Assembly (NCBI RefSeq): GCF_028330985.1
Contig: NZ_JAQMUE010000055.1
Coordinates: 1 to 35,183, forward strand
Length of the DNA stretch: 35,183 nt
DNA from: Roseofilum reptotaenium CS-1145
Lineage (GTDB): Bacteria; Cyanobacteriota; Cyanobacteriia; Cyanobacteriales; Desertifilaceae
Reading direction: 5' to 3'
Shown here: piece after piece, positions 24,628 to 34,109 of the stretch
Numbering within the stretch: position 1 is the first letter of the stretch
Layout: the number at the start of each line of letters is the position of its first letter
Made by a program: the position numbers and the translations under genes
The notes under the pieces: model-generated
Told to the model about the DNA's origin: nothing
The model's database searches: none
What the model saw: only the letters and a program-made list of their open reading frames with translations

Positions 24628-25167
24628 ATGGAAGAAAAAGAAAAGAAAGGCAAATCTCGCAAAGCCAACCGCAATCGGGAAAAAGAAAGTGAATGGCAAG
24701 AGCGGGTGGTGCAAATCCGCCGGGTGACCAAGGTGGTCAAAGGGGGTAAAAAATTAAGCTTCCGGGCGATCGTTGTTGTCGGCAATGAGCGCGGGCAAGT
24801 CGGTGTAGGTGTGGGTAAAGCTAGCGATGTCATCGGAGCGGTGAAAAAAGGAGTCGCTGATGCCAAAAAACACCTGATTACCGTACCCCTAACCAAATCG
24901 AACTCCTTACCCCATCCGTCCACCGGAGAAGCCACCGGCGCTAGAGTAATGATGCGTCCAGCCGCTCCCGGTACTGGGGTAATTGCTGGGGGTTCAGTGC
25001 GTACCGTACTAGAACTGGCAGGAGTTCAGAATGCTCTAGCCAAACAACTCGGTTCCAATAACCCCCTCAATAATGCAAGGGCAGCCGTTGATGCCTTGTC
25101 TAGCCTCCGTACCTTTGCGGACGTAGCCCAAGAACGGGGCATTGAGATCGAAAAACTTTATGTCTAG
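24628..25167 (+). CDS. rpsE: 30S ribosomal protein S5
   Basis: A 179-residue protein at the mRNA entry and decoding region. It has a lysine-rich N-terminal extension of about 15 residues ([20 protein letters not shown]), then the double-stranded-RNA-binding fold ([16 protein letters not shown]) and the C-terminal domain ([18 protein letters not shown]). No rpmD (L30) follows, as in other cyanobacteria and plastids; the gap to rplO is 54 bases. Confidence 0.98.
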   Translation: MEEKEKKGKSRKANRNREKESEWQERVVQIRRVTKVVKGGKKLSFRAIVVVGNERGQVGVGVGKASDVIGAVKKGVADAKKHLITVPLTKSNSLPHPSTGEATGARVMMRPAAPGTGVIAGGSVRTVLELAGVQNALAKQLGSNNPLNNARAAVDALSSLRTFADVAQERGIEIEKLYV

Positions 25168-25221
25168 CGCCCAAGAAGGGACTAACCAGAGAGTAAACCG
25201 GTAAGCGCAAGGATAAATACC

Positions 25222-25668
25222 ATGAGATTAGAAGATGTTGCACCTCAAAAAGGTTCCCGTAAACGCCGCCGTCGCGTCGGTCGGGGAATCTCGGCAGGTC
25301 AGGGTGCCAGTTGCGGCTTTGGAATGCGGGGACAAAAGTCTCGTTCCGGTCGTGGAACTCGTCCTGGGTTTGAAGGGGGACAAATGCCCCTGTATCGCCG
25401 TGTACCCAAACTGAAGCACTTTACAGTTATTAACAAACAACAGTACACTACGGTTAACATTCGTCAACTGGCTTCTCTCCCAGCTAATACTGAAGTGACT
25501 TTAGACTCATTGATGGACGCAGGAATTGTGACCACCAATGACGGCCCCTTGAAAATCTTGGGAGATGGAGAAATTAGCGTAGCTCTGCAAGTGAAAGCAG
25601 CTCAATTTACTGCTAATGCTCGCACTAAACTCGAAGGCGCTGGAGGGAGTTGCCAGGTTTTAGAATAA
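25222..25668 (+). CDS. rplO: 50S ribosomal protein L15
   Basis: A 148-residue late-assembly protein of the large subunit. The glycine- and arginine-rich N-terminal extension ([39 protein letters not shown]) threads into rRNA, and the C-terminal globular part is normal. A 137-base gap with repeat-like AT/GC stretches separates it from secY. Confidence 0.98.
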   Translation: MRLEDVAPQKGSRKRRRRVGRGISAGQGASCGFGMRGQKSRSGRGTRPGFEGGQMPLYRRVPKLKHFTVINKQQYTTVNIRQLASLPANTEVTLDSLMDAGIVTTNDGPLKILGDGEISVALQVKAAQFTANARTKLEGAGGSCQVLE

Positions 25669-25805
25669 AGCGCTTTTCGCTTCGCGGACATGCGCTAGGC
25701 AAAAGGCAAGAAGCAAAAGCAAAAAGCTTCATCGCCTAAGACCATTAAGTTGGAAATTGCCCATGTTCACCCACCTATTTACCGTCGTCATCGAGGTATC
25801 CCTTA

Positions 25806-27113
25806 ATGACCGTTAGTCGAGACAAAACCCCAAGCGCTCAAGAAACGTTTATCCAGATGGCTCAAGCAGCCGGCCTTAGAGGTCGGTTGCTCGTTACTCT
25901 GGGCTTATTAATTTTGGCTAGATTAGGGGTTTATATCCCCGTCATTGGCATTGACCGACAACAATTTAGCCGCAATATTGAAGGCAGTCCAGTTATTGGA
26001 TTATTAGACCTATTTTCTGGTGGTGGGATTTCTCAACTGGGTGTTTTTGCCCTGGGTATCCTTCCCTTTATTAATGCCTCCATCATTATCCAATTACTCA
26101 CTGCTGCTCTGCCCTCATTGGAAGATTTACAGAAAAATGAGGGAGAAGCCGGACGGCGTAAACTCTCCCAAATTACCCGCTATGTTGCTCTAGGATGGTG
26201 CATCCTTCAGAGTGTGGGGATTGGGTTATGGTTAAATAGCGCTCCTGGAGTGGCCTTAAATCCAGGGCCAACTTTTGTGATCCAAACCATTTTAGCCTTA
26301 AGTGCTGGCTCCATGTTAGTCATGTGGTTTGGAGAAGTGATTACTGAGCGAGGTATCGGCAACGGTGCGTCGTTACTGATTTTTGTCAATATTGTTTCTA
26401 CGTTACCCAGATCCATTGGCCAAACCATCGAGTTAGCTTCTAGTGGAGATAGCAGCATTGTTGGACGCACCGTGATTTTGGTTATGGTCTTCCTAGTGAT
26501 GATTGTCGGTATTGTGTTTGTTCAGGAAGGAACACGCCGAATTCCCATTATTTCCGCTCGCCGTCAAGTGGGTCGAAAACTGTATTTGGAAAAAAGCAGC
26601 TATCTTCCCTTGCGATTAAATCAAGGTGGAGTGATGCCGATTATTTTTGCTTCCGCCGTCTTGATTTTGCCAGTGACTTTGGCTGAGTTAACAGGTAGTT
26701 CAGCGATTGTTAGTGTAGTTCAATATCTGAGTCCAGGAGGAGCGTTATATATTCCGTTCTACTTGACCATGATTCTGTTTTTTAGCTATTTCTATGCTTC
26801 CTTGATTATGAATCCTGTGGATGTAGCTCAAAACCTGAAAAAAATGGGTTCGAGTATCCCTGGCATTCGTCCTGGAAAAGCAACGAGTGAGTATATCGAA
26901 CGGGTTCTGAATCGGTTGACGTTCTTAGGAGCTGTGTTTTTAGGCATTGTGGCTATTGTGCCTACAGTGGTTGAAGGCTTGACCCGCGTCCCAACATTTC
27001 AAGGATTAGGCGCAACCTCCCTACTGATTTTAGTTGGGGTGGCGATTGACACCGCGAAGCAAATTCAAACCTATGTGATTTCTCAACGTTATGAAGGGAT
27101 GGTGAAACAGTAG
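25806..27113 (+). CDS. secY: Preprotein translocase subunit SecY
   Basis: A 435-residue channel subunit of the Sec translocon, placed in the plasma or thylakoid membrane. Ten hydrophobic helices are evident; the first (LLVTLGLLILARLGVYIPV) carries the conserved RxGxxIPV, followed by LLDLFSGGGISQLGVFALGI with the plug region. The cytoplasmic loop GIVFVQEGTRRIPI is the conserved ribosome-binding loop. The start ATG at 25806 gives the usual length. The next gene begins four bases after its stop, as in the classical spc operon. Confidence 0.98.
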   Translation: MTVSRDKTPSAQETFIQMAQAAGLRGRLLVTLGLLILARLGVYIPVIGIDRQQFSRNIEGSPVIGLLDLFSGGGISQLGVFALGILPFINASIIIQLLTAALPSLEDLQKNEGEAGRRKLSQITRYVALGWCILQSVGIGLWLNSAPGVALNPGPTFVIQTILALSAGSMLVMWFGEVITERGIGNGASLLIFVNIVSTLPRSIGQTIELASSGDSSIVGRTVILVMVFLVMIVGIVFVQEGTRRIPIISARRQVGRKLYLEKSSYLPLRLNQGGVMPIIFASAVLILPVTLAELTGSSAIVSVVQYLSPGGALYIPFYLTMILFFSYFYASLIMNPVDVAQNLKKMGSSIPGIRPGKATSEYIERVLNRLTFLGAVFLGIVAIVPTVVEGLTRVPTFQGLGATSLLILVGVAIDTAKQIQTYVISQRYEGMVKQ

Positions 27114-27117
27114 TGTC

Positions 27118-27678
27118 ATGTCAAGGTTGATTTTTATTGGCCCCCCAGGTTCTGGGAAGGGAACCCAAGCCGCAGAACTCTCAAAACGAGAGAAGATTCC
27201 CCATATTTCTACTGGGGAGATTCTCCGTAATAGTGTGGCGAACAAGACTGATTTGGGATTAAAAGCTAAGTACTATATGGATCAAGGGTCTTTGGTTCCC
27301 GATCAGTTAGTCTTCGATTTAGTGGAGGAGCGGTTAAGTCAAGAAGATGCCCAAAATGGGTGGATTTTAGATGGTTTTCCCCGTAACAGTTCCCAGGCGG
27401 AGACATTTCAGCAAATGTTGTATGCCAAAAATAGAGATTGTGATTATGCCATTTTTTTAGAAGTGCCAGACGCAATTTTAATTGAGCGGCTTTTGTTGAG
27501 AGGACGGGCTGATGATACAGCCGAGACGATTCGCCATCGCTTAGATGTTTATCAAGAGGAGACTCAACCTTTGATTGATTTCTATGGCGCTCGAGGTAAA
27601 CTGAGGCGGATTCGGGGAAATCAGCCCGTCGAGAAGGTGACTCAGGATTTACAACATGCTTTGACAACGGGACATTAG
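27118..27678 (+). CDS. adk: Adenylate kinase (short type)
   Basis: A 186-residue enzyme that interconverts ATP and AMP with two ADP. The P-loop is GPPGSGKGTQ at residues 7-16, the AMP-binding part is HISTGEILRN, and DGFPRN carries the conserved Asp-Gly-Phe-Pro-Arg. The LID is short (RGRADDTAETIRHRLDVY), so this is the short, zinc-free form common in cyanobacteria. The start lies four bases after the secY stop. Confidence 0.97.
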   Translation: MSRLIFIGPPGSGKGTQAAELSKREKIPHISTGEILRNSVANKTDLGLKAKYYMDQGSLVPDQLVFDLVEERLSQEDAQNGWILDGFPRNSSQAETFQQMLYAKNRDCDYAIFLEVPDAILIERLLLRGRADDTAETIRHRLDVYQEETQPLIDFYGARGKLRRIRGNQPVEKVTQDLQHALTTGH

Positions 27679-27707
27679 CGGTTGGTTAACCGATAACAAG
27701 ATAGAGT

Positions 27708-27736
27708 TTGACAAAAAAAAATTGATAAGATATGTA
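27708..27736 (+). promoter_or_regulatory. Candidate promoter upstream of infA
   Basis: A perfect TTGACA at 27708-27713 is followed, after 17 bases, by TATGTA at 27731-27736. The region contains TTGATAAGATAT, which recurs as CTGATAAGATGT at about 28096-28107 before rpmJ. The -35 is strong; the -10 is weak. If real, it would let infA be transcribed apart from the upstream genes. Confidence 0.4.
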
Positions 27737-27740
27737 AAGA

Positions 27741-27763
27741 CCCCGAAAACATAATTTTCGGGG
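27741..27763 (+). other. Nine-bp hairpin in the infA leader
   Basis: CCCCGAAAA at 27741-27749 and TTTTCGGGG at 27755-27763 pair perfectly around a five-base loop. On the plus strand no T tract follows, so it is more likely an mRNA stability or regulatory element than a plain terminator. It lies 59 bases before the TTG start codon. Confidence 0.6.
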
Positions 27764-27822
27764 CATAGTCATGGGACGTAGATTCCTGTACTAAAAATCT
27801 GTTGAATTGAGGATAGATTACA

Positions 27823-28047
27823 TTGGCTAAACAAGATTTGATTGAAATGGAAGGGCAAGTTACAGAATCTTTGCCTAATGCCATGTTTCGGGTAGACCTG
27901 GATAACGGGTTTAATGTGTTAGCTCATATTTCGGGCAAAATCCGTCGGAACTATATCAAAATTCTGCCGGGCGATCGCGTGAAAGTTGAATTAACTCCCT
28001 ATGATTTAACCAAAGGGAGAATCACTTATCGATTGCGTAAGAAGTAG
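27823..28047 (+). CDS. infA: Translation initiation factor IF-1
   Basis: A 74-residue OB-fold protein that binds the A site during initiation. The reading frame starts with TTG at 27823; the next in-frame Met would remove the conserved AKQDLIEM start, so TTG is the real start. The ribosome binding site is GAGGAT at about 27809-27814. The segments [20 protein letters not shown] and [14 protein letters not shown] are diagnostic. Initiation factors with non-ATG starts are sometimes self-regulated, as infC is in E. coli; whether this applies here is inference. Confidence 0.96.
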   Translation: MAKQDLIEMEGQVTESLPNAMFRVDLDNGFNVLAHISGKIRRNYIKILPGDRVKVELTPYDLTKGRITYRLRKK

Positions 28048-28075
28048 AGGAATCCTAATCTATCCCTCGTCTGGT

Positions 28076-28105
28076 TTGACAAAACCGAAGTAAAACTGAT
28101 AAGAT
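28076..28105 (+). promoter_or_regulatory. Candidate promoter upstream of rpmJ
   Basis: TTGACA at 28076-28081 is followed, after 18 bases, by TAAGAT at 28100-28105, a four-of-six match to the -10 consensus. The TGATAAGATRT core is shared with the infA upstream region. The start codon of rpmJ is at 28136. Confidence 0.45.
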
Positions 28106-28135
28106 GTTATATTTGTAGACATTCAAAAATAGGGC

Positions 28136-28249
28136 ATGAAAGTCCGAGCATCCGTCCGGAAAATGTGTGAGAAATGCCGAGTTATCCGCCGTAAAGGTCG
28201 GGTAATGGTGATCTGTTCTAACCCAAAACATAAGCAACGTCAAGGTTAA
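28136..28249 (+). CDS. rpmJ: 50S ribosomal protein L36
   Basis: A 37-residue zinc-ribbon protein starting [19 protein letters not shown]. The pattern Cys-x2-Cys followed by Cys-x4-His (CEKC and CSNPKH) is intact, so this is the zinc-binding form. It is easily missed because of its size. It lies 88 bases after infA and 106 before rpsM, in the classical infA-rpmJ-rpsM order. Confidence 0.97.
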   Translation: MKVRASVRKMCEKCRVIRRKGRVMVICSNPKHKQRQG

Positions 28250-28355
28250 CTTCAACCCCAGACCTGAATCAATTGGGATTACATTTTAGAGTGGATCGAT
28301 TCTCCCCCTAGGGAGATGACCTAAGTTAAGTTGTTCAAGACGAGGGAGAAAAAGT

Positions 28356-28739
28356 GTGGCCAGAATAGCTGGTGTAGACCTACCACGAGATAAGCGCATA
28401 GAAATAGGTCTAACCTACATCTATGGGATCGGCTTAAGCCGTTCCCAAAAGATATTAGCGGATACTGGAGTAAATCCAGATACAAGAGTTAAAGATTTAA
28501 CCGATGCGGATATTGTTGCCTTAAGAGGTACGGTAGAAAGCCAATATCAAATCGAAGGGGATCTCAGACGTTGGGAGGCAATGAATATCAAGCGTCTGAT
28601 GGACATTGGAACCTATCGGGGCAGACGGCATCGTATGGGATTACCCGTACGGGGACAAAGAACCCGCACCAATGCCCGTACCCGTCGTGGAGTCCGCCGC
28701 ACAGTAGCTGGGAAGAAAAAAGCAGCCGCTAAGAAATAA
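28356..28739 (+). CDS. rpsM: 30S ribosomal protein S13
   Basis: A 127-residue small-subunit head protein that contacts P-site tRNA and the large subunit. GTG at 28356 is the start, giving [29 protein letters not shown] at about 28342-28350 is the ribosome binding site. [18 protein letters not shown] is the conserved C-terminal segment, and the tail is Lys/Ala-rich. A small hairpin TCTCCC/GGGAGA lies in the gap before it (28301-28316). Confidence 0.97.
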   Translation: MARIAGVDLPRDKRIEIGLTYIYGIGLSRSQKILADTGVNPDTRVKDLTDADIVALRGTVESQYQIEGDLRRWEAMNIKRLMDIGTYRGRRHRMGLPVRGQRTRTNARTRRGVRRTVAGKKKAAAKK

Positions 28740-28823
28740 CCTGCTGTTGGATGCGATCGCCCAGATTGGGATTAGTCCATTAAAGACCTTTGAGACCAAG
28801 ATACATAGAGTGCAACCTAAATT

Positions 28824-29213
28824 ATGGCACGACCGAAGAAAACAGGCCCTAAAAAGCAAAAGCGAAATATTCCTAATGGTGTAGCTCACATTCAATCGAC
28901 GTTCAACAACACGATTGTCTCCATTACTGCTCCGAACGGAGATGTAATTTCTTGGGCTTCAGCCGGATCGAGTGGATTTAAGGGAGCCAAAAAAGGAACC
29001 CCCTTTGCGGCTCAGACAGCCGCGGATAGTGCTGCTCGTCGGGCGATCGACCAAGGAATGCGGCAAATTGAAGTTATGGTGAGTGGCCCAGGATCGGGGC
29101 GAGAAACTGCCATCCGTGCCCTACAAGGTTCCGGATTGGAAATTACCCTCATTCGAGATGTAACCCCCATTCCACATAATGGGTGTCGTCCTCCAAAACG
29201 GCGGCGGGTGTAA
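28824..29213 (+). CDS. rpsK: 30S ribosomal protein S11
   Basis: A 129-residue protein on the platform of the small subunit near the mRNA exit. [18 protein letters not shown] and the end [16 protein letters not shown] are diagnostic. Length is normal. It is followed by a 119-base gap before the rpoA start. Confidence 0.98.
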   Translation: MARPKKTGPKKQKRNIPNGVAHIQSTFNNTIVSITAPNGDVISWASAGSSGFKGAKKGTPFAAQTAADSAARRAIDQGMRQIEVMVSGPGSGRETAIRALQGSGLEITLIRDVTPIPHNGCRPPKRRRV

Positions 29214-29332
29214 GGATCGTTCCCATTCTGCAATGAATGTAGATAAGACGACCTCACCCCATTCAATAACAGAAAAAAGCTAGGAAGGTCATGTGTCGCC
29301 CTCCTAGAAACCAGGCGAAGGGAGGTGGCTCT

Positions 29333-30274
29333 GTGGGGCAGTTTCAAGTTGAATGTGTTGAAAGTTATACCGAAAAAGATCAAAGTCAGTACAGCCGATT
29401 TATTCTAGAACCCCTAGAAAGAGGTCAAGGAACTACGGTAGGCAATGCCCTCAGACGGGTATTGCTTTCTAACCTATTGGGAGCAGCGGTAACCTCAGTG
29501 AGGATTGAGAAAGTCAATCATGAGTTTGCCACAATCCCAGGTGTTCGGGAAGATGTACTCGAAATCTTACTGAACATGAAGGAAATCATTGTTAAAAGCT
29601 ACTCGAATCAACCCCAAATTGGCCGTTTAGTAGCTACGGGGCCAAAAACCGTGCAAGCGAGCGACTTTGATTTACCGTCAGAAGTGGAATTAGTTAATGG
29701 GACTCAGAAGGTAGCTACCCTATCAGAGGATGCAACCTTAGAAATGGAGTTTCGGATTGAAACGGGTACAGGCTACCGATCGGTAGACCGTAGTCGTCAA
29801 GATCCGACCGCCTTGGACTTTCTCCAGATTGATGCAATTTTTATGCCCGTATCTAAAGTCAATTATATGGTGGAAGATGCGCGGGTTGGGGGTTCCTTAG
29901 AACAAGACCGACTGATTCTTGATGTTACGACTAATGGGAGTATTACTCCTCAAGAAGCCCTATCTCAAGCATCAAACATATTGGTCGATTTATTTAGTCC
30001 TCTCAAAGATATTACCTTTGAGCCACTCAAGGACGAGCCAGAACTGACTGATGATCCCAACAGTCAGATCCCGATTGAAGAATTACAGTTATCGGTGAGA
30101 GCTTACAACTGTCTCAAACGAGCGCAGATTAATAATGTATCAGATCTACTAGATTACACCCAAGAAGATTTGCTCGAGATCAAGAACTTTGGAGCTAAAT
30201 CGGCTGAAGAAGTGATTGAAGCCTTGCAACAGCGGCTAGGGATTACTCTGCCCCATGAAAAGGCCAAATCCTAA
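29333..30274 (+). CDS. rpoA: RNA polymerase alpha subunit
   Basis: A 313-residue subunit that seeds assembly of RNA polymerase. GTG at 29333 is the start: a strong GGAGG at 29321-29325 precedes it by seven bases, and the protein then begins GQFQVECVES as cyanobacterial RpoA does; an upstream ATG at 29291 would add 14 unrelated residues. The N-terminal dimerisation domain contains LERGQGTTVGNALRRVLLSN; the C-terminal domain (about residues 245-305, AYNCLKRAQINNVSDLL) contacts UP elements and activators. The linker between them is acidic. Confidence 0.97.
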   Translation: MGQFQVECVESYTEKDQSQYSRFILEPLERGQGTTVGNALRRVLLSNLLGAAVTSVRIEKVNHEFATIPGVREDVLEILLNMKEIIVKSYSNQPQIGRLVATGPKTVQASDFDLPSEVELVNGTQKVATLSEDATLEMEFRIETGTGYRSVDRSRQDPTALDFLQIDAIFMPVSKVNYMVEDARVGGSLEQDRLILDVTTNGSITPQEALSQASNILVDLFSPLKDITFEPLKDEPELTDDPNSQIPIEELQLSVRAYNCLKRAQINNVSDLLDYTQEDLLEIKNFGAKSAEEVIEALQQRLGITLPHEKAKS

Positions 30275-30325
30275 CTGAGGCCAGGGGTTAAATCTTGTCT
30301 AAACTTTGAAACGTGGAAAAGTGTT

Positions 30326-30715
30326 ATGCGTCATCGTTGTCGTGTCCCCAAGTTGGGAAAACCTGCTGACCAGCGTAAGGCTCTCCTGAGATCCTTAGCG
30401 ACTGAGTTAATCCGTCATGGTCGGATTAAGACCACGAAAACACGGGCGAAAGCTGTCCGTAGTGAAGTGGAAAAAATGATTACCCTGGCGAAAAGTGGAA
30501 CTCTGGCAGCCCGTCGCCAGGTTTTGGGCTATTTATACCTGAGTGGGAGTCCAGACCGTAAAGAACATATGCTGAAGAAAAAGCAATTGGTTCATGCGCT
30601 GTTTGAACAAGCACCCGATCGCTATGCCGATCGCCAAGGTGGATATACTCGCATTCTGCCCACCGTTCCTCGTCGAGGGGACAATGCAGAAATGGCGATT
30701 ATTGAATTAGTCTAA
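30326..30715 (+). CDS. rplQ: 50S ribosomal protein L17 with a short insertion
   Basis: A 129-residue protein near the tunnel exit. [20 protein letters not shown] and the end [15 protein letters not shown] are diagnostic. Most bacterial L17 proteins have about 116-120 residues. The extra length here is an apparent insertion of about 13 residues ([13 protein letters not shown], near residues 74-86) between the LGYLY strand and QLVHALFE. It is in frame and hydrophilic, so it is probably a surface loop. Confidence 0.96.
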   Translation: MRHRCRVPKLGKPADQRKALLRSLATELIRHGRIKTTKTRAKAVRSEVEKMITLAKSGTLAARRQVLGYLYLSGSPDRKEHMLKKKQLVHALFEQAPDRYADRQGGYTRILPTVPRRGDNAEMAIIELV

Positions 30716-30759
30716 GTCGAACCCTAAATCTAGGCGAGGGGAAAGACAGGGGAGTAAAA

Positions 30760-31608
30760 ATGAAATCCCGTTGGCAACTCAAAGACTCGGACAACTTGAC
30801 CGATGAGCGTCAACGCATTGCTCTAGTCATTCAGTACCTGGGAACCCATTTCCACGGTTGGCAGCGGCAAGGAAAAGGCGAACGGACGGTACAAGAGGAA
30901 CTGGAGGCGGCGATCGCCTCGGTAACCAACCAGCGAGTTCCCGTAGTGGCTGCGGGTCGAACCGATACCGGAGTCCATGCAGCCGCTCAAGTCGCCCACT
31001 TCGATGTCTCTGGGCCTATTCCCCCTGAACGGTGGGCAACTATTCTCAATAATCGGTTACCCGAAGATATTCTAATTCGAGGTTCTGCTCAGGTTGTCCC
31101 CACTTGGCACGCCCGGTTTTCCGCCCTTTGGCGACGGTATCGATATACCCTCTATACCCACGCCAACCCCAACCTATTTGTGCGCAACCTGACTTGGCAT
31201 TATTATTATCAACCTCTGGATGCCAACCGCATTCAAGCCGCCCTCGACCCCTTACTCGGTCGTCATCACCTATCTGCCTTTCATCGGGCAGGATCGAGTC
31301 GGACCCACTCCTGGGTAGACATTCAAACTGCCCAATGCACCACCCAAGAGCCATTTCTAGCGATAGAAGTCCAAGCCAATGGATTTCTCTATGGGATGAT
31401 GCGGCTTCTAGTGGGATTATTGGTCAAAGTCGGTATCGCGGAAATAACCCCCACAGAATTCACCCATCTGTGGCAAGAGGAACGGCGAGATTTGGTGAAA
31501 TACGCAGCTCCAGCCCAAGGCTTATGCTTACTGCGTGTTGGCTACCCAGACCCTCCCTTTCCCCCAGAAGTTTGGTTTGACACCCAACCCCAATTTAAAT
31601 TGGGTTAA
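30760..31608 (+). CDS. truA: tRNA pseudouridine(38-40) synthase TruA
   Basis: A 282-residue enzyme that isomerises uridines 38-40 in the anticodon arm of many tRNAs. The catalytic Asp lies in GRTDTGVHA near residues 67-75; [16 protein letters not shown] and [17 protein letters not shown] are also diagnostic. Its place between rplQ and rplM is the usual cyanobacterial arrangement. It has an N-terminal extension of about 20 residues ([18 protein letters not shown]). A 16-bp palindrome at 31589-31604 ends just before the stop codon. Confidence 0.96.
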   Translation: MKSRWQLKDSDNLTDERQRIALVIQYLGTHFHGWQRQGKGERTVQEELEAAIASVTNQRVPVVAAGRTDTGVHAAAQVAHFDVSGPIPPERWATILNNRLPEDILIRGSAQVVPTWHARFSALWRRYRYTLYTHANPNLFVRNLTWHYYYQPLDANRIQAALDPLLGRHHLSAFHRAGSSRTHSWVDIQTAQCTTQEPFLAIEVQANGFLYGMMRLLVGLLVKVGIAEITPTEFTHLWQEERRDLVKYAAPAQGLCLLRVGYPDPPFPPEVWFDTQPQFKLG

Positions 31609-31643
31609 ACCAAATCGCCCTCTATCAAAACCAACCATTCATT

Positions 31644-32099
31644 ATGACTAAAACCTACTTACCTTCTCAAGAAAGTCTCGACCGTAAATGGTATGTGGTC
31701 GATGCTGATGGCCAGCGTCTTGGCCGTTTAGCGACAGAAGTGGCCAATATCTTACGAGGCAAAAATAAACCCACGTTTACCCCCCATATGGATGTTGGGG
31801 ATTTTGTGGTTATTATCAACGCTGAAAAAATCCAGGTGACGGGTAAAAAGCGGGATCAAAAACTCTATCGCCGCCATTCTGGTCGTCCGGGGGGAATGAA
31901 AACTGAGACCTTTGCCAAATTGCAAGGGCGAATTCCCGAGCGTATTCTGGAAAAAGCAGTGAAAGGAATGCTGCCTAAAAATGCTCTAGGACGCAAGCTG
32001 TTTACCAAGTTAAAAGTTTATGCGGGGCCAAAACATCCCCATGAGGCACAAACCCCCCAAGTCTTAGAATTGAAAACTGTACCAGAAGGAGATAACTAA
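31644..32099 (+). CDS. rplM: 50S ribosomal protein L13
   Basis: A 151-residue early-assembly protein of the large subunit. [20 protein letters not shown] and the [20 protein letters not shown] segment are diagnostic. The TAA overlaps the next ATG by one base (TAATG), so rpsI is translationally coupled, the common L13-S9 pair. Confidence 0.98.
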   Translation: MTKTYLPSQESLDRKWYVVDADGQRLGRLATEVANILRGKNKPTFTPHMDVGDFVVIINAEKIQVTGKKRDQKLYRRHSGRPGGMKTETFAKLQGRIPERILEKAVKGMLPKNALGRKLFTKLKVYAGPKHPHEAQTPQVLELKTVPEGDN

Positions 32100-32515
32100 T
32101 GCAAGCTACTGAGAATCAAAACGATCGGGCTGTTTATTGGGGAACCGGACGTAGAAAGTCGTCTGTTGCTCGCGTACGCTTGGTTCCCGGCCAAGGGAAG
32201 ATGAAAATTAATGGCAAACCTGGGGATTTGTATCTCCAGTTCAATCCCCAATATCTGTCAGCAGCTAAAGCGCCTCTGGAAACCTTGGGTCTGGAAAATG
32301 ACTATGACATTCTAGTGAATGTTACAGGGGGCGGATTAACGGGACAAGCGGATTCGATTCGTTTGGGTGTGGCGAGAGCTTTATGCGAGCTAGATCCAGA
32401 TAATCGTCAACCTTTGAAAAGCGAAGGGTATCTTACCCGCGATCCGAGGGCAAAGGAGCGGAAAAAATATGGTTTACGCAAAGCTAGAAAAGCTCCTCAA
32501 TACTCGAAACGGTAA
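32099..32515 (+). CDS. rpsI: 30S ribosomal protein S9
   Basis: A 138-residue protein of the small-subunit head whose C-terminal tail reaches P-site t[22 protein letters not shown] at the start and [14 protein letters not shown] at the end (the tRNA-contacting tail ending in Lys-Arg) are diagnostic. Length is normal. A strong hairpin follows the stop. Confidence 0.98.
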   Translation: MQATENQNDRAVYWGTGRRKSSVARVRLVPGQGKMKINGKPGDLYLQFNPQYLSAAKAPLETLGLENDYDILVNVTGGGLTGQADSIRLGVARALCELDPDNRQPLKSEGYLTRDPRAKERKKYGLRKARKAPQYSKR

Positions 32516-32545
32516 GGGTAGGGGTGGGTTTCCCTCATCCCCCGA

Positions 32546-32569
32546 CCCCTTCTCCCGCAGGAGAAGGGG
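32546..32569 (+). terminator. Strong hairpin after rpsI
   Basis: CCCCTTCTCC (32546-32555) and GGAGAAGGGG (32560-32569) form a perfect 10-bp stem around a CGCA loop, 31 bases after the rpsI stop. No T tract follows, so it may be an imperfect terminator or a dispersed repeat. A new -10-like element lies about 45 bases downstream, which fits a transcription unit boundary here. Confidence 0.5.
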
Positions 32570-32613
32570 AGAAAGTTCCTTTCCTGTGGGAGGGAAGCAA
32601 TTGCAATTCAATA

Positions 32614-32619
32614 TATAAT
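32614..32619 (+). promoter_or_regulatory. Candidate -10 element for rpmE-prfA
   Basis: A perfect TATAAT lies 50 bases before the rpmE ATG at 32669 and after the hairpin. No -35 consensus is seen at the right spacing. A GGGTTTAAACCC palindrome follows at 32621-32632. Confidence 0.45.
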
Positions 32620-32668
32620 AGGGTTTAAACCCGCTTAGTTGTTAGTGTTTTTGTACAGTGTAATCATC

Positions 32669-32896
32669 ATGCCTAAATCTGATATTCACCCCCAATGGTA
32701 TCCAGAAGCTAAAGTATATTGTAATGGCGAGTTTGTAATGACCGTGGGTTCAACTCAGCCAGAACTTCATGTGGATGTCTGGTCTGGAAATCATCCGTTT
32801 TATACAGGAACTCAGAAAATTATTGACACTGAAGGACGGGTGGAACGATTCCAGAAACGGTATAACTGGATGGGAAGTACAGGTAACAAGAAGTAG
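32669..32896 (+). CDS. rpmE: 50S ribosomal protein L31
   Basis: A 75-residue protein that bridges the subunits at the central protuberance. The ATG at 32669 gives MPKSDIHPQWYPEAKVYCNG, the cyanobacterial L31 start; an upstream TTG would add ten hydrophobic residues of no homology. Only one Cys is present, so this is the zinc-free (C-minus) type. SGNHPFYTGTQKIIDTEGRV is diagnostic. It lies next to prfA, as is usual in cyanobacteria. Confidence 0.96.
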   Translation: MPKSDIHPQWYPEAKVYCNGEFVMTVGSTQPELHVDVWSGNHPFYTGTQKIIDTEGRVERFQKRYNWMGSTGNKK

Positions 32897-32924
32897 CAGC
32901 TATTGCGATTGGTCTTGGTGGGTT

Positions 32925-32942
32925 GTAGGGGTTTAAACCTAC
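32925..32942. repeat. GTAGGGGTTTAAACCTAC-type palindrome
   Basis: This 18-base near-palindrome with a GTTTAAAC core lies between rpmE and prfA. A related GGGTTTAAACCC occurs at 32621-32632, on the other side of rpmE. Such GTAGGGG-ended palindromes are recurrent in cyanobacterial intergenic DNA. Confidence 0.55.
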
Positions 32943-32996
32943 GGTCCATGTATCACTCCCCTGCTGTAAACAACCTAAATCTTGGACACTAGAACA

Positions 32997-34097
32997 ATGG
33001 CTGAAGCATATCTTCTTGACAAACTTACTTCTGTTGAACAAACATTTAACGAATTGACTCGTCGGTTAGCCGATCCAGATATTGCCACGAATCCAGAAGA
33101 GGTGCAACGGGTGGCTAAAGCTCGTGCGTCTCTGGAGGAAGTGGTGAATACTTATGAGATCTGGAAAAAGGCTCAAGACGAGTTGATGGGAGCTAGAGAA
33201 ATTTATAAGGAGTCGAGCGGCGATCGCGAGTTGCAAGAGATCGCTGCATTGGAAGTACAGGAGCTAGAAACAAAAATCGATCAATTAGAACATCGATTGA
33301 CAATTTTATTACTGCCCCGCGATCCCAATGATGATAAGAATATTATGTTGGAAATTCGTGGAGGCACGGGAGGAGATGAAGCAAGTATTTGGGCGGGCGA
33401 TCTGTTAAGAATGTATTCTCGCTATTCGGAAGTGCAAGGATGGAAGGTGCAGCTCGTTAGTGAGTCCCCAGCAGAAATGGGTGGATTTAAGCAGGCGATC
33501 CTGGAGGTGAAAGGGGAGCAGGTTTATAGTAAGCTCAAGTTTGAGGCAGGTGTTCACCGGGTGCAACGGGTTCCGGTAACAGAAACGGGGGGACGAGTTC
33601 ATACGTCAACAGCGACGGTAGCAATTATGCCGGAAGTAGACGAGGTAGAAGTTGATATCGATGCTAAGGACGTAGAAATTAGTACGGCTCGTTCCGGTGG
33701 TGCAGGTGGACAAAATGTAAACAAAGTGGAAACGGCGGTGGACTTATTCCATAAACCAACGGGAATTCGGGTGTTTTGTACAGAAGAGCGATCGCAGTTG
33801 CAAAACCGAGAACGGGCGATGCAGATTTTGCGGGCAAAACTGTATGAAATGAAGCTGCAAGAACAGCAAAGTGCAGTGACCGATATGCGGCGATCGCAGG
33901 TCGGGACGGGTTCGAGATCGGAAAAAATCCGTACCTACAACTACAAAGATAACCGGATCACCGATCACCGCCTGGGTCAAAACTTTGTTTTGGGAAGTGC
34001 GTTAGAAGGTAATATTGAAAACTTAATTCAGGCGTGCATCACCCAAGATCAGCAATTCCGTTTAGAAGAACTAGCCAATCAAACTGTTCAAACTTAG
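32997..34097 (+). CDS. prfA: Peptide chain release factor 1
   Basis: A 366-residue class I release factor that ends translation at UAA and UAG. The GGQ motif is in [18 protein letters not shown], the glutamine being the residue methylated in other bacteria. The stop-codon recognition tripeptide Pro-Val-Thr of RF1 is in [20 protein letters not shown]2 would have Ser-Pro-Phe. The start at ATG 32997 ([10 protein letters not shown]) fits the family; an in-frame TTG 15 bases earlier is less likely. RF1 reads the UAA found inside the CHAT gene upstream. Confidence 0.97.
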   Translation: MAEAYLLDKLTSVEQTFNELTRRLADPDIATNPEEVQRVAKARASLEEVVNTYEIWKKAQDELMGAREIYKESSGDRELQEIAALEVQELETKIDQLEHRLTILLLPRDPNDDKNIMLEIRGGTGGDEASIWAGDLLRMYSRYSEVQGWKVQLVSESPAEMGGFKQAILEVKGEQVYSKLKFEAGVHRVQRVPVTETGGRVHTSTATVAIMPEVDEVEVDIDAKDVEISTARSGGAGGQNVNKVETAVDLFHKPTGIRVFCTEERSQLQNRERAMQILRAKLYEMKLQEQQSAVTDMRRSQVGTGSRSEKIRTYNYKDNRITDHRLGQNFVLGSALEGNIENLIQACITQDQQFRLEELANQTVQT

Positions 34098-34109
34098 AAA
34101 TGGGGGATT

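Noticed and set aside
31589-31604. A 16-bp palindrome at the end of truA as a terminator.
   Set aside because: It has no loop, is AT-rich, lies within the last codons, and rplM follows closely on the same strand.
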